Shown in pieces: positions 33,771-46,199 of a stretch of 64,000 nt of DNA; within the stretch, counting starts at the first letter, position 1; the number at the start of each line of letters is the position of its first letter. Source of the stretch: Phocoena phocoena. Lineage: Eukaryota; Chordata; Mammalia; Artiodactyla; Phocoenidae. The stretch spans positions 43,928,500 through 43,992,499 of the forward strand of contig NC_089236.1 of the NCBI RefSeq assembly GCF_963924675.1, written 5' to 3'. A model generated the notes under the pieces. It was not told where the DNA came from and made no database searches. It was given only the letters and a program-made list of their open reading frames with translations. A program made the position numbers and the translations under genes.

Positions 33771-35151
33771 GTGTGAGTGTGATGGGGAAATTAAGCTGCT
33801 TCGGTGGAGACTGCTCTGCGTTTCCCTACCCTCGGTGTAGAGAGAGTTGGCTCCAAAGGGCTACGGGGCTGGATGTTGCTTAGGAGACCTAGGGGGTCCT
33901 GGGGTTAGTCTGTGTTCCAGCCGGGACCAGGGAGCCCACGCGATTGTCCTAGGTGTCCGGAAAACCATACTGCCATCAAAGATATGCAGAGCAGAGGCTA
34001 CGGCCTCATGGAAAGTGCTGCACGCCTCCGTTTCTGCAGGGCAAGTCCGGCCTTAACCTACAGGCATGTGCTCACACTGAGGGTCCCGTTAGCGACACAG
34101 CTTTGAAAGGTGCCGACTTTCTCCTCAAGCTGAGTGACTTCAGGTACGAGGTCCGAGAAGTAGGCAAAGCAGAGTGTTTTCTCTGGGCAGTTCACACAAG
34201 GGCGGCAACCGGTATTTCCTGGGCGCTTTGGACACACCAGAAATCGTGTCCTGAAGCTGTTTGAGGGCTCTGGAAATAGAGCTCTCCTCAAGGAACGCGC
34301 AGTGTGTTGCCCATCACTCGGCACGCACGGAGGGCATCCGAGGGGAAGACCACTGGGCCTCGATCTTGCTCAGCTGGTCCACCGGGGTCTGGAGATACTC
34401 ACTGACAATGGAGGAAAATGGATGCACACCAGAGGGGCCTACGTGTCCTCAGAAGGGTACTTCCCTGAAAGTAAAGGCGAAGAGCTACTAAGAACTCGTG
34501 GAAACAGCTGCATGCCTCCCTTTCTGCCCGGCTACTCAGGGCCTAACCTGGAGGCAAGTTCTCACGTTGAGTTTCTCTTGACTTCTAGAGCTTGTCAGGC
34601 TGACCACCACGGCGGCCATGGAAGCACCTGGTTTAGACCGAGCAAACTCATTTTCTTCCCAGAAGCATTCCTACAGGGTTCCCAGGCCTGTCAACAGCAG
34701 GGATTTCAGGTAGCTTCAAGGCACCGTGAATGCAGCCTTCCAAATTGGAAAGCGAGGATGTTTAAATCAGGCCCCCGATTTCATGCGCAAACACAGCATA
34801 CATTGCTGTTGTTTCTAACAAGTCAAAAGAGACACATGGCCCCTTGTGTTTGCTTGCCTGAATCAGCTTCTCGAAGCAGTGGGTTGTGCATCAAGTGGAC
34901 TGCCTCAACCAAGGAACGCCCTAGCTACTCCTCTGGGGCCTGTTGCTATTCAGAAGCCTGCATTGCCACCGCAAGAACCGGACTGAAATTGCAATAAGAA
35001 CGCAAGGGGACTTTCTTCTGGAGGCACGGTGACTTCAGGCAGGAGGTCCTAGATGAAATGCGAGGCCGAGGGTGCTCTCAGTGCAGGTCAGACTAGGGCA
35101 AAGCGTAAGACCTCGAGGCCTCTGAGACGTGCCAAAATTCTGTTCGTGAAC
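33771..35151 (+). repeat. satellite unit 9, type C
   Basis: Nearly identical to unit 7, 2,762 bp away. One visible difference is ctgcccggc at 34,523 where unit 7 has ctggccggc. Confidence 0.94.
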
Positions 35152-36531
35152 GTGTGGGTGTGATGGGGAAATTAAGCTGCTTCGGTGGAGACTGCTGTGC
35201 GTTTCCCTACCCTCGGCGTAGAGAGAGTTGGCTCCAAAGGGCTACGGGGCTGGATGTTGCTTAGGAGACCTAGGGGTTCCTGGGGTTAGTCTGTGTTCCA
35301 GCCGGGAACAGGGAGCCCACGCGATTTTCCTAGGTGTCCGGAAAACTCTACTGCCATCAAAGATATGCAGAGCAGAGGCTACGGCCTCATGGAAAGTGCT
35401 GCACGCCTCCGTTTCTGCAGGGCAAGTCCGGCCTTAACCTACAGGCATGTGCTCACACTGAGTGTCCCGTTAGCGACACAGCTTTGAAAGATGCTGACTT
35501 TCTCCTCGAGCTGAGTGACTTCAGGTACGAGGTCCGCGAAGTATGCAAAGCAGAGTGTTTTCTCTTGGCAGCTCACAAAAAGGCGGCAACCGGCATTTCC
35601 TGGGCGCTTCGGACACACCAGAAATCGTGTCCTGAAGCTGTTTGAGGGCTCTGGAAATAGAGCTCTCCTCAAGGAACGCGCAGTGTGTTGCCCATCACTC
35701 GGCACACACAGAGGGCATCTGAGGGGAAGACCACTGGGCCTCGATGTTGCTCAGCTGGTCCACCGGGGTCTGGAGATACTCACTGACAATTTAGGAAAAT
35801 GGATGCAAACCAGAGGGGACTACGAGTCCTCAGAAGGGTACTTCCCTGAAGTAAAGGCGAAGAGCTACTAAGAACTCGTGGAAACAGCTGCATGCCTCCC
35901 TTTCTGCCCGGCTACTCAGGGCCTAACCTGGAGGCAAGTTCTCACGTTGAGTTTCTCTTGACTTCTAGAGCTTGTCAGGCTGACCACCACGGCGGCCATG
36001 GAGGCACCTGGTTTAGACCGACCCAACTCAGTTTCTTCCCAGAAGCATTCCTACAGGGTTCCCAGGCCTGTCAACAGCAGGGATTTCAGGTAGCTTCAAG
36101 GCACAGTGAATGCAGCCTTCCAAATTGGAAAGCGAGGATGTTTAAATCAGGCCCCCGATTTCATGCACAAACGCAGCATACATTGCTGTTGTTTCTAACA
36201 AGTCAAAAGAGACACATGGCCCCTTGTGTTTGCTTGCCTGAATCAGCTTCTCGAAGCAGGGGGTTGTGCATCAAGTGGACTGCCTCAACCAAGGAACGCC
36301 CTAGCTACTGCTCTGGGGCCTGTTGCTATTCAGAAGCATGCATTGCCACAGCAAGAAGCGGACTGAAATTGCAGTAAGAACGCAAGGGGACTTTCTTCTG
36401 GAGGCACGGTGACTTCAGGCAGGAGGTCCTAGATGGAATGCGAGGCCGAGGGTGCTGTCAGTGCAGGTCAGACTAGGGCAAGGCGTAAGACCTCAAGGCC
36501 TGTGAGACGTGCCAAAATTCTGTTCGTGAAC
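35152..36531 (+). repeat. satellite unit 10, type D, 1-bp deletion
   Basis: Nearly identical to unit 8, 2,762 bp away. A one-base deletion (cctgaagtaaagg near 35,846) shortens the unit to 1,380 bp and splits the long plus frame into 118 and 161 codons. Confidence 0.94.
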
Positions 36532-37912
36532 GTGTGGGTGTGATGGGGAAAGTAAGCTGCTTCGTTGGAGACTGCTGTGCGTTTCCCTACCCTCGGTGTA
36601 GAGAGAGTTGGCTCCAAAGGGCTACGGGGCTGGATGTTGCTTAGGAGACCTAGGGGGTCCTGGGGTTAGTCTGTGTTCCAGCCGGGACCAGGGAGCCCAC
36701 GCGATGTTCCTAGGTGTCCGGAAAACTCTACTGCCATCAAAGATATGCAGAGCAGAGGCTACGGCCTCATGGAAATTGCTGCACGCCTCCGTTTCTGCAG
36801 GGCAAGTCCGGCCTTAACCTACAGGCATGTGCTCACACTGAGTGTCCCGTTAGCGACACAGCTTTGAAAGATGCTGACTTTCTCCTCGAGCTGAGTGACT
36901 TCAGGTACGAGGTCCGCGAAGTATGCAAAGCAGAGTGTTTTCTCTGGGCAGCTCACACAACGGCGGCAACCGGTATTTCCTGGGCGCTTCGGACACACCA
37001 GAAATCGTGTCCTGAAGCTGTTTGAGGGCTCTGGAAATAGAGCTCTCCTCAGGGAACGCGCAGTGTGTTGCCCATCACTCGGCACGCACGGAGGGCATCC
37101 GAGGGGAAGACCACTGTGCCTCGAACCTGCTCAGCTGGTCCACCGGGGTCTGGAGATACTCACTGACAATGGAGGAAAATGGATGCAAACCAGAGGGGCC
37201 TACGAGTCCTCAGAAGGGTACTTCCCTGAAAGTAAAGGCGAAGATCTACTAAGGACTCGTGGAAACAGCTGCATGCCTCCCTTTCTGGCCGGCTACTCAG
37301 GGCCTAACCTGGAGGCAAGTTCTCACGTTGAGTTTCTCTTTACTTCTAGAGCTTGTCAGGCTGACCACCACGGCGACCATGGAAGCACCTGGTTTAGACC
37401 GAGCAAACTCAGTTTCTTCCCAGAAGCATTCCTACAGGGTTCCCAGGCCTGTCAACAGCAGGGATTTCAGGTAGCTTCAAGGCACCGTGAATGCAGCCTT
37501 CCAAATTGGAAAGCGAGGATGTTTAAATCAGGCCCCCGATTTCAGTCGCAAACACAGCATACATTGCTGTTGTTTCTAACAAGTCAAAAGAGACACTTGG
37601 CCCCTTGTGTTTGCTTGCCTGAATCAGCTTCTCGAAGCAGGGGGTTGTGCATCAAGTGGACTGCCTCAACCAAGGAACGCCCTAGCTACTCCTCTGGGGC
37701 CTGTTGCTATTCAGAAGCCTGCAGTGCCACCGCAAGAACCGGACTGAAATTGCAGTAAGAACGGAAGGGGACTTTCTTCTGGAGGCACGGTGACTTCAGG
37801 CAGGAGGTCCTAGATGGAATGCGAGGCCGAGGGTGCTCTCACTGCAGGTCAGACTAGGGCAAGGCGTAAGACCTCAAGGCCTGTGAGACGTGCCAAAATT
37901 CTGTTCGTGAAC
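36532..37912 (+). repeat. satellite unit 11, type E
   Basis: Type E bases: cttcgttggagactgc (36,560), gcgatgttcctagg (36,702), atggaaattgctgc (36,769) and cacacaacggcggc (36,954). These are shared with unit 16, five units away. The long plus frame is open (287 codons). Confidence 0.94.
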
Positions 37913-39293
37913 GTGTGGGTGTGATGGGGAAATTAAGCTGCTTCGGTGGAGACTGCTGTGCGTTTCCCTACCCTCGGCGTAGGGAGAGTTGTCTCCAAAG
38001 GGCTACGGGGCTGGATGTTGCTTAGGAGACCTAGGGGGTCCTGGGGTTAGTGTGTGTTCCAGCCGGGACCAGGGAGCCCACGCGATTGTCCTAGGTGTCC
38101 GGAAAACCATACTGCCATCAAAGATATGCAGAGCAGAGGCTACGGCCTCATGGAAAGTGCTGCACGCCTCCGTTTCTGCAGGGCAAGTCCGGCGTTAACC
38201 TACAGGCATGTGCTCACACTGAGGGTCCCGTTAGCGACACAGCTTTGAAAGGTGCCGACTTTCTCCTCGAGCTGAGTGACTTCAGCAACGAGGTCCGAGA
38301 AGTAGGCAAAGCAGAGTGTTTTCTCTGGGCAGCTCACACAAGGGCGGCAACCGGTATTTCCTGGGCGCTTTGGACACACCAGGAATCGTGTCCTGAAGCT
38401 GTTTGAGGGCTCTGGAAATAGAGCTCTCCTCAAGGAACGCGCAGTGTGTTGCCCATCACTCGGCACGCACGGAGGGCATCCGAGGGGAAGACCACTGGGC
38501 CTCGATGTTGCTCAGCTGGTCCACCGGGGTCTGGAGATACTCACTGACAATGGAGGAAAATGGATGCACACCAGAGGGGCCTACGTGTCCTCAGAAGGGT
38601 ACTTCCCTGAAAGTAAAGGCGAAGAGCTACTAAGAACTCGTGGAAACAGCTGCATGCCTCCCTTTCTGGCCGGCTACTCAGGGCCTAACCTGGAGGCAAG
38701 TTCTCACGTTGAGTTTCTCTTGACTTCTAGAGCTTGTCAGGCTGACCACCATGGCGGCCATGGAAGCACCTGGTTTAGACCGACCCAACTCAGTTTCTTC
38801 CCAGAAGCATTCCTACAGGGTTCCCAGGCCTGTCAACAGCAGGGATTTCAGGTAGCTTCAAGGCACCGTGAATGCAGCCTTCCAAATTGGAAAGCGAGGA
38901 GGTTTAAATCAGTTCCCCGATTTCATGCGCAAACACAGCATACATTGCTGTTGTTTCTAACAAGTCAAAAGAGACACATGGCCCCTTGTGTTTGCTTGCC
39001 TGAATCAGCTTCTCGAAGCAGGGGGTTGTGCATCAAGTGGACTGCCTCAACCAAGGAACGCCCTAGCTACTCCTCTGGGGCCTGTTGCTATTCAGAAGCC
39101 TGCATTGCCACCGCAAGAACCGGACTGAAATTGCAATAAGAACGCAAGGGGACTTTCTTCTGGAGGCACGGTGACTTCAGGCAGGAGGTCCTAGATGAAA
39201 TGCGAGGCCGAGGGTGCTCTCAGTGCAGGTCAGACTAGGGCAAGGCGTAAGACCTCAAGGCCTGTGAGACGTGCCAAAATTCTGTTCGTGAAC
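37913..39293 (+). repeat. satellite unit 12, type C'
   Basis: Type C bases plus gagttgtctccaaagg (37,985) and ggttagtgtgtgttcc (38,045), which it shares with unit 19. A private change is ttcagcaacgaggtccg (38,281). Confidence 0.94.
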
Positions 39294-40674
39294 GTGTGGG
39301 TGTGATGGTGAAATTAAGCTGCTTCGGTGGAGACTGCTGTGCGTTTCCCTACCCTCGGCGTAGAGAGAGTTGGCTCCAAAGGGCTACGGGGCTGGATGTT
39401 GCTTAGGAGACCTAGGGGTTCCTGGGGTTAGTCTGTGTTCCAGCCGGGAACAGGGAGCCCACGCGATTTTCCTAGGTGTCCGGAAAACTCTACTGCCATC
39501 AAAGATATGCAGAGCACAGGCTACGGCCTCATGGAAAGTGCTGGACGCCTCCGTTTCTGCAGGGCAAGTCCGGCCTTAACCTACAGGCATGTGCTCACAC
39601 TGAGTGTCCCGTTAGCGACACAGCTTTGAAAGATGCTGACTTTCTCCTCGAGCTGAGTGACTTCAGGTACGAGGTCCGCGAAGTATGCAAAGCAGAGTGT
39701 TTTCTCTGGGCAGATCACACAAGGGCGGCAACCGGTATTTCCTGGGCGCTTCGGACACACCAGAAATCGTGTCCTGAAGCAGTTTGAGGGCTCTGGAAAT
39801 AGAGCTCTCCTCAAGGAACGTGCAGTGTGTTGCCCATCACTCGGCACGCACGGAGGGCATCTGAGGGGAAGACCACTGGGCCTCGATCTTGCTCAGCTGG
39901 TACACCAGGGTCTGGAGATACTCACTGACAATAGAGGAAAATGGATGCAAACCAGAGGGGCCTACGAGTCCTCAGAAGGGTACTTCCCTGAAAGTAAAGG
40001 CGAAGAGCTACTAAGAACTCGTGGAAACAGCTGCATGCCTCCCTTTCTGCCCGGGTACTCAGGGCCTAACCTGGAGGCAAGTTCTCACGTTTAGTTTCTC
40101 TTTACTTCTAGAGCTTGTCAGGCTGACCACCACGGGGGCCATGGAAGCACCTGGTTTAGACCGAGCAATCTCAGTTTCTTCCCAGAAGCATTCCTACAGG
40201 GTTCCAAGGCCTGTCAACAGCAGGGATTTCAGGTAGCTACAAGGCACCGTGAATGCAGCCTTCCAAATTGGAAAGCGAGGATGTTTAAATCAGGCCCCCG
40301 ATTTCAGGCGCAAACACAGCATACATTGCTGTTGTTTCTAACAAGTCAAAAGAGACACATGGCCCCTTGTGTTTGCTTGCCTGAATCAGCTTCTCGCAGC
40401 AGGGGGTTGTGCATCAAGTGGACTGCCTCAACCAAGGAACGCCCTAGCTACTCCTCTGGGGCCTGTGGCTATTCAGAAGCCTGCATTGCCACCGCAAGAA
40501 GTGGACTGAAATTGCAGTAAGAACGCAAGGGGACTTTCTTCTGGAGGCACGGTGACTTCAGGCAGGAGGTCCTAGATGGAATGCGAGGCCGAGGGTGTCC
40601 TCAGTGCAGCTCAGACTAGGGCAAGGCGTAAGACCTCAAGGCCTGTGAGACGTGCCAAAATTCTGTTCGTGAAC
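39294..40674 (+). repeat. satellite unit 13, type G
   Basis: Starts with gtgatggtgaaatt, as does unit 20. It then carries the type G bases of unit 6 (tgggcagatcacacaagg at 39,706, cttctcgcagcagg at 40,390). A private change to cacgtttagtttc ends the plus frame at 145 codons (40,094). Confidence 0.94.
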
Positions 40675-42055
40675 GTGTGAGTGTGATGGGGAAATTAAGC
40701 TGCTTCGGTGGAGACTGCTCTGCATTTCCCTACCCTCGGCGTAGAGAGAGTTGGCTCCAAAGGGCTACGGGGCTGGATGTTTCTTAGGAGACCTAGGGGG
40801 TCCTGGGGTTAGTCTGTGTTCCAGCCGGGACCAGGGAGCCCACGCGATTGTCCTAGGTGTCCGGAAAACCATACTGCCATCAAAGATATGCAGAGCAGAG
40901 GCTACGGCCTCATGGAAAGTGCTGCACGCCTCCGTTTCTGCAGGGCAAGTCCGGCCTTAACCTACAGGCATGTGCTCACACTGAGGGTCCCGTTAGCGAC
41001 ACAGCTTTGAAAGGTGCCGACTTTCTCCTCGAGCTGAGTGACTTCAGGTACGAGGTCCGAGAAGTAGGCAAAGCAGAGTGTTTTCTCTGGGCAGCTCACA
41101 CAAGGGCGGCAACCGGTATTTCCTGGGCGCTTTGGACACACCAGAAATCGTGTCCTGAAGCTGTTTGAGGGCTCTGGAAATAGAGCTCTCCTCAAGGAAC
41201 GCGCAGTGTGTTGCCCATCACTCGGCACGCACGGAGGGCATCCGAGGGGAAGACCACTGGGCCTCGATCTTGCTCAGCTGGTCCACCGGGGTCTGGAGAT
41301 ACTCACTGACAATGGAGGAAAATGGATGCACACCAGAGTGGCCTACGTGTCCTCAGAAGGGTACTTCCCTGAAAGTAAAGGCAAAGAGCTACTAAGAACT
41401 CGTGGAAACAGCTGCATGCCTCCCTTTCTGCCCGGGTACTCAGGGCCTAACCTGGAGGCAAGTTCTCACGTTGAGTTTCTCTTGACTTCTAGAGCTTGTC
41501 AGGCTGACCACCACGGCGGCCATGGAAGCACCTGGTTTAGACCGAGCAAACTCATTTTCTTCCCAGAAGCATTCCTACAGGTTTCCCAGACCTGTCAACA
41601 GCAGCGATTTCAGGTAGCTTCAAGGTACCGTGAATGCAGCCTTCCAAATTGGAAAGCGATGATGTTTAAATCAGGCCCCCGATTTCATGCGCAAACACAG
41701 CATACATTGCTGTTGTTTCTAACAAGTCAAAAGAGACACATGGCCCCTTGTGTTTGCTTGCCTGAATCAGCTTCTCGAAGCAGGGGGTTGTGCATCAAGT
41801 GGACTGCCTCAACCAAGGAACGCCCTAGCTACTCCTCTGGGGCCTGTTGCTATTCAGAAGCCTGCATTGCCACCGCAAGAACCGGACTGAAATTGCAATA
41901 AGAACGCAAGGGGACTTTCTTCTGGAGGCACGGTGACTTCAGGCAGGAGGTCCTAGATGAAATGCGAGGCCGAGGGTAATCTCAGTGCAGGTCAGACTAG
42001 GGCAAGGCGTAAGACCTCAAGGCCTGTGAGACGTGCCAAAATTCTGTTCGTGAAC
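40675..42055 (+). repeat. satellite unit 14, type C
   Basis: Type C with the gtgtgagtgtgatgg start shared with units 7, 9 and 15. Private changes include ggatgtttcttagg (40,775) and gcgatgatgtttaaatc (41,655). Confidence 0.94.
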
Positions 42056-43436
42056 GTGTGAGTGTGATGGGGAAATTAAGCTGCTTCGGTGGAGACTGCT
42101 GTGCGTTTCCCTACCCTCGGCGTAGAGAGAGTTGGCTCCAAACGGCTACGGGGCTGGATGTTGCTTAGGAGACCTAGGGGGTCCTGGGGTTAGTCTGTGT
42201 TCCAGCCGGGACCAGGGAGCCCACGCGATTTTGCTAAGTGTCCGGAAAACTCTACTGCCATCAAAGATATGCAGAGCAGAGGCTACGGCCTCATGGAAAG
42301 TGCTGCACGCCTCCGTTTCTGCAGGGCAAGTCCGGCCTTAACCTACAGGCATGTGCTCACACTGAGTGTCCCGTTAGCGACACAGCTTTTAAAGATGCCG
42401 ACTTTCTCCTCGAGCTGAGTGACTTCAGGTACGAGGTCCGCGAAGTATGCAAAGCAGAGTGTTTTCCCTTGGCAGCTCACAAAAAGGCGGCAACCGGCAT
42501 TTCCTGAGCGCTTCGGACACACCAGAAATCGTGTCCTGAAGCTGTTTGAGGGCTCTGGAAATAGAGCTCTCCTCAAGGAACGCGCAGTGTGTTGCCCATC
42601 ACTCGGCACACACAGAGGGCATCTGAGGGGAAGACCACTGGGCCTCGATGTTGCTCAGCTGGTCCACCGGGGTCTGGAGATACTCACTGACAATTTAGGA
42701 AAATGGATGCAAACCAGAGGGGACTACGAGTCCTCAGAAGGGTACTTCCCTGAAAGTAAAGGCGAAGAGCTACTAAGAACTCGTGGAAACAGCTGCATGC
42801 CTCCCTTTCTGCCCGGCTACTCAGGGCCTAACCTGGAGGCAAGTTCTCACGTTGAGTTTCTCTTGACTTCTAGAGCTTGTCAGGCTGACCAACACGGCGG
42901 CCATGGAGGAACCTGGTTTAGAACGAGCAAACTCAGTTTCTTCCCAGAAGCATTCCTACAGGGTTCCCAGGCCTGTCAACAGCAGGGATTTCATGTAGCT
43001 TCAAGGCACAGTGAATGCAGCCTTCCAAATTGGAAAGCGAGGATGTTTAAATCAGGCCCCCGATTTCATGCACAAACGCAGCATACATTGCTGTTGTTTC
43101 TAACAAGTCAAAAGAGACACATGGCCCCTTGTGTTTGCTTGCCTGAATCAGCTTCTCGAAGCAGGGGGTTGTGCATCAAGTGGACTGCCTCAACCAAGGA
43201 ACGCCCTAGCTACTGCTCTGGGGCCTGTTGCTATTCAGAAGCATGCATTGCCACAGCAAGAAGCGGACTGAAATTGCAGTAAGAACGCAAGGGGACTTTC
43301 TTCTGGAGGCACGGTGACTTCAGGCAGGAGGTCCTAGATGGAATGCGAGGCCGAGGGTGCTGTTAGTGCAGGTCAGACTAGGGCAAGGCGTAAGACCTCA
43401 AGGCCTGTGAGACGTGCCAAAATTCTGTTCGTGAAC
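42056..43436 (+). repeat. satellite unit 15, type D
   Basis: Type D with private changes gcgattttgctaagtg (42,226), ttttcccttggcagc (42,460) and a gagcgcttcgg variant (42,507). The long plus frame is open for 287 codons. Confidence 0.94.
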
Positions 43437-44817
43437 GTGTGGGTGTGATGGGGAAAGTAAGCTGCTTCGTTGGAGACTGCTCTGCGTTTCCCTACCCTCG
43501 GCGTAGAGAGAGTTGGCTCCAAAGGGCTACGGGGCTGGATGTTGCTTAGGAGACCTAGGGGGTCCTGGGGTTAGTCTGTGTTCCAGCCGGGACCAGGGAG
43601 CCCACGCGATGTTCCTAGGTGTCCGGAAAACTCTACTGCCATCAAAGATATGCAGAGCAGAGGCTACGGCCTCATGGAAATTGCTGCACGCCTCCGTTTC
43701 TGCAGGGCAAGTCCGGCCTTAACCTACAGGCATGTGCTCACACTGAGTGTCCCGTTAGCGACACAGCTTTGAAAGATGCTGACTTTCTCCTCGAGCTGAG
43801 TGACTTCAGGTACGAGGTCCGCGAAGTATGCAAAGCAGAGTGTTTTCTCTGGGCAGCTCACACAACGGCGGCAACCGGTATTTCGTGGGCGCTTCGGACA
43901 CACCAGAAATCGTGTCCTGAAGCTGTTTGAGGGCTCTGGAAATAGAGCTCTCCTCAAGGAACGCGCAGTGTGTTGCCCATCACTCGGCACGCACGGAGGG
44001 CATCCGAGGGGAAGACCACTGGGCTTCGATGTTGCTCAGCTGGTCCACCGGGGTCTGGAGATACTCACTGACAATGGAGGAAAATGGATGCAAACCAGAG
44101 GGGCCTACAAGTCCTCAGAAGGGTACTTCCCTGAAAGTAAAGGCGAAGAGCTACTAAGAACTCGTGGAAACAGCTGCATGCCTCCCTTTCTGCCCGGCTA
44201 CTCAGGGCCTAACCTGGAGGCAAGTTCTCACGTTGAGTTTCTATTGACTTCTAGAGCTTGTCAGGCTGACCACCACGGCGGCCATGGAAGCACCTGGTTT
44301 AGACCGACCCAACTCAGTTTCTTCCCAGAAGCATTCCTACAGGGTTCCCAGGCCTGTCAACAGCAGGGATTTCAGGTAGCTTCAAGGCACCGTGAATGCA
44401 GCCTTCCAAATTGGAAAGCGAGGATGTTTAAATCAGGACCCCGATTTAATGCGCAAACACAGCATACATTGCTGTTGTTTCTAACAAGTCAAAAGAGACA
44501 CATGGCCCCTTGTGTTTGCTTGCCTGAATCAGCTTCTCAAAGCAGGAGGTTGTGCATCAAGTGGACTGCCTCTACCAAGGAATGCCCTAGCTACTCCTCT
44601 GGGGCCTGTTGCTATTCAGAAGCCTGCATTGCCACCGCAAGAACCGGACTATAATTGCAATAAGAACGCAAGGGGACTTACTTCTGGAGGCACGGTGACT
44701 TCAGGCAGGAGGTCCTAGATGAAATGCGAGCCCGAGAGTGCTCTCACTGCAGGTCAGACTAGGGCAAGGCGTAAGACCTCAAGGCCTGTGAGACGTGCCA
44801 AAATTCTGTTCGTGAAC
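43437..44817 (+). repeat. satellite unit 16, type E
   Basis: Matches unit 11 in its first half (gcgatgttcctagg, atggaaattgctgc, cacacaacggcggc). The second half differs, with ccccgatttaatgcgc (44,440), a form also seen in units 19 and 21. This is a mosaic of two unit types. Confidence 0.94.
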
Positions 44818-46199
44818 GTGTGGATGTGATGGGGAAATTAAGCTGCTTCGGTGGAGACTGCTGTGCGTTTCCCTACCCTCGGCGTAGAGAGAGTTGGCTC
44901 CAAAGGGCTACGGGGCTGGATGTTGCTTAGGAGACCTAGGGGGTCCTGGGGTTAGTCTGTGTTCCAGCCGGGACCAGGGAGCCCACGCGATTTTCCTAGG
45001 TGTCCGGAAAACTCTACGGCCATCAAAGATATGCAGAGCAGAGGCTACGGCCACATGGAAACTGCTGCACGCCTCCGTTTCTGCAGGGCAAATTACGGCC
45101 TTAACCTACAGGCATGTGCTCACACTGAGTGTCCCGTTAGCGACACAGCTTTGAAAGATGCTGACTTTCTCCTTGAGCTGAGTGACTTCAGGTACGAGGT
45201 CCGCGAAGTATGCAAAGCACAGTGTTTTCTCTGGGCAGCTCACACAAGGGCGGCAACCGGTATTTCCTGGGCACTTCGGACACACCAGAAATCGTGTCCT
45301 GAAGCTGTTTGAGGGCTCTGGAAATAGAGCTCTCCTCAAGGAACGCGCACTGTGTTGCCCATCACTCGGCACGCACGGAGGGCATCCGAGGGGAAGACCA
45401 CTGGGCCTCGATATTGCTCAGCTGGTCCACCGGGGTCTGGAGATACTCACTGACAATTGAGGAAAATGGATGCAAACCAGAGGGGCCTACGAGTCCTCAG
45501 AAGGGTACTTCCCTGAAAGTAAAGGCGAAGAGCTACTAAGAACTCGTGGAAACAGCTGCATGCCTCCCTTTCTGCCTGGCTACTCAGGGCCTAACCTGGA
45601 GGCAACTTCTCACGTTGAGTTTCTCTTGACTTCTAGAGCTTGTCAGGCTGACCACCACGGCGACCATGGAATCACCTGGTTTAGACCGAGCAAACTCAGT
45701 TTCTTCCCAGAAGCATTCCTACAGGGTTCCCAGGCCTGTCAACAGCAGGGATTTCAGGTAGCTTCAAGGCACCGTGAATGCAGCCTTCCAAATTGGAAAG
45801 CGAGGATGTTTAAATCAGGCACCCGATTTCAGGCGCAAACACAGCATACATTGCTGTTGTTTCTAACAAGTCAAAAGAGACACATGGCCCCTTGTGTTTG
45901 CTTGCCTGAATCAGATTCTCGAAGCAGGGGGTTGTGCATCAAGTGGACTGCCTCAACCAAGGAACGCCCTAGCTACTCCTCTGGGGCCTGTGGCTATTCA
46001 GAAGCCTGCAGTGCCACCGCAAGAACCGGACTGAAATTGCAGTAAGAACGCAAGGGGACTTTCTTCTGGAGGCACGGTGACTTCAGGCAGGAGGTCCTAG
46101 ATGGAATGCGAGGCCGAGGGTGCTCTCAGTGCAGGTCAGACTAGGGCAAGGCGTAAGACCTCAAGGCCTGTGAGACGTGCCAAAATTCTGTTCGTGAAC
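44818..46199 (+). repeat. satellite unit 17, type F (1,382 bp)
   Basis: Type F bases: gccacatggaaactgctgc (45,050), a one-base insertion in gcaaattacggcc (45,088), gcgcactgtgttgcc (45,345) and gaccatggaatcacc (45,662). These are shared with unit 21, four units away. Confidence 0.94.

Noticed and set aside
36555..36580. CENP-B box-like sequence (cttcgttggagactgc) in types E and unit 5, and the cttcggtggagactgc form in other units
   Set aside because: The start ttcg....a matches, but the essential cggg part reads ctgc, so only about 7 of 9 core bases fit. That is too weak to call a centromeric binding site.
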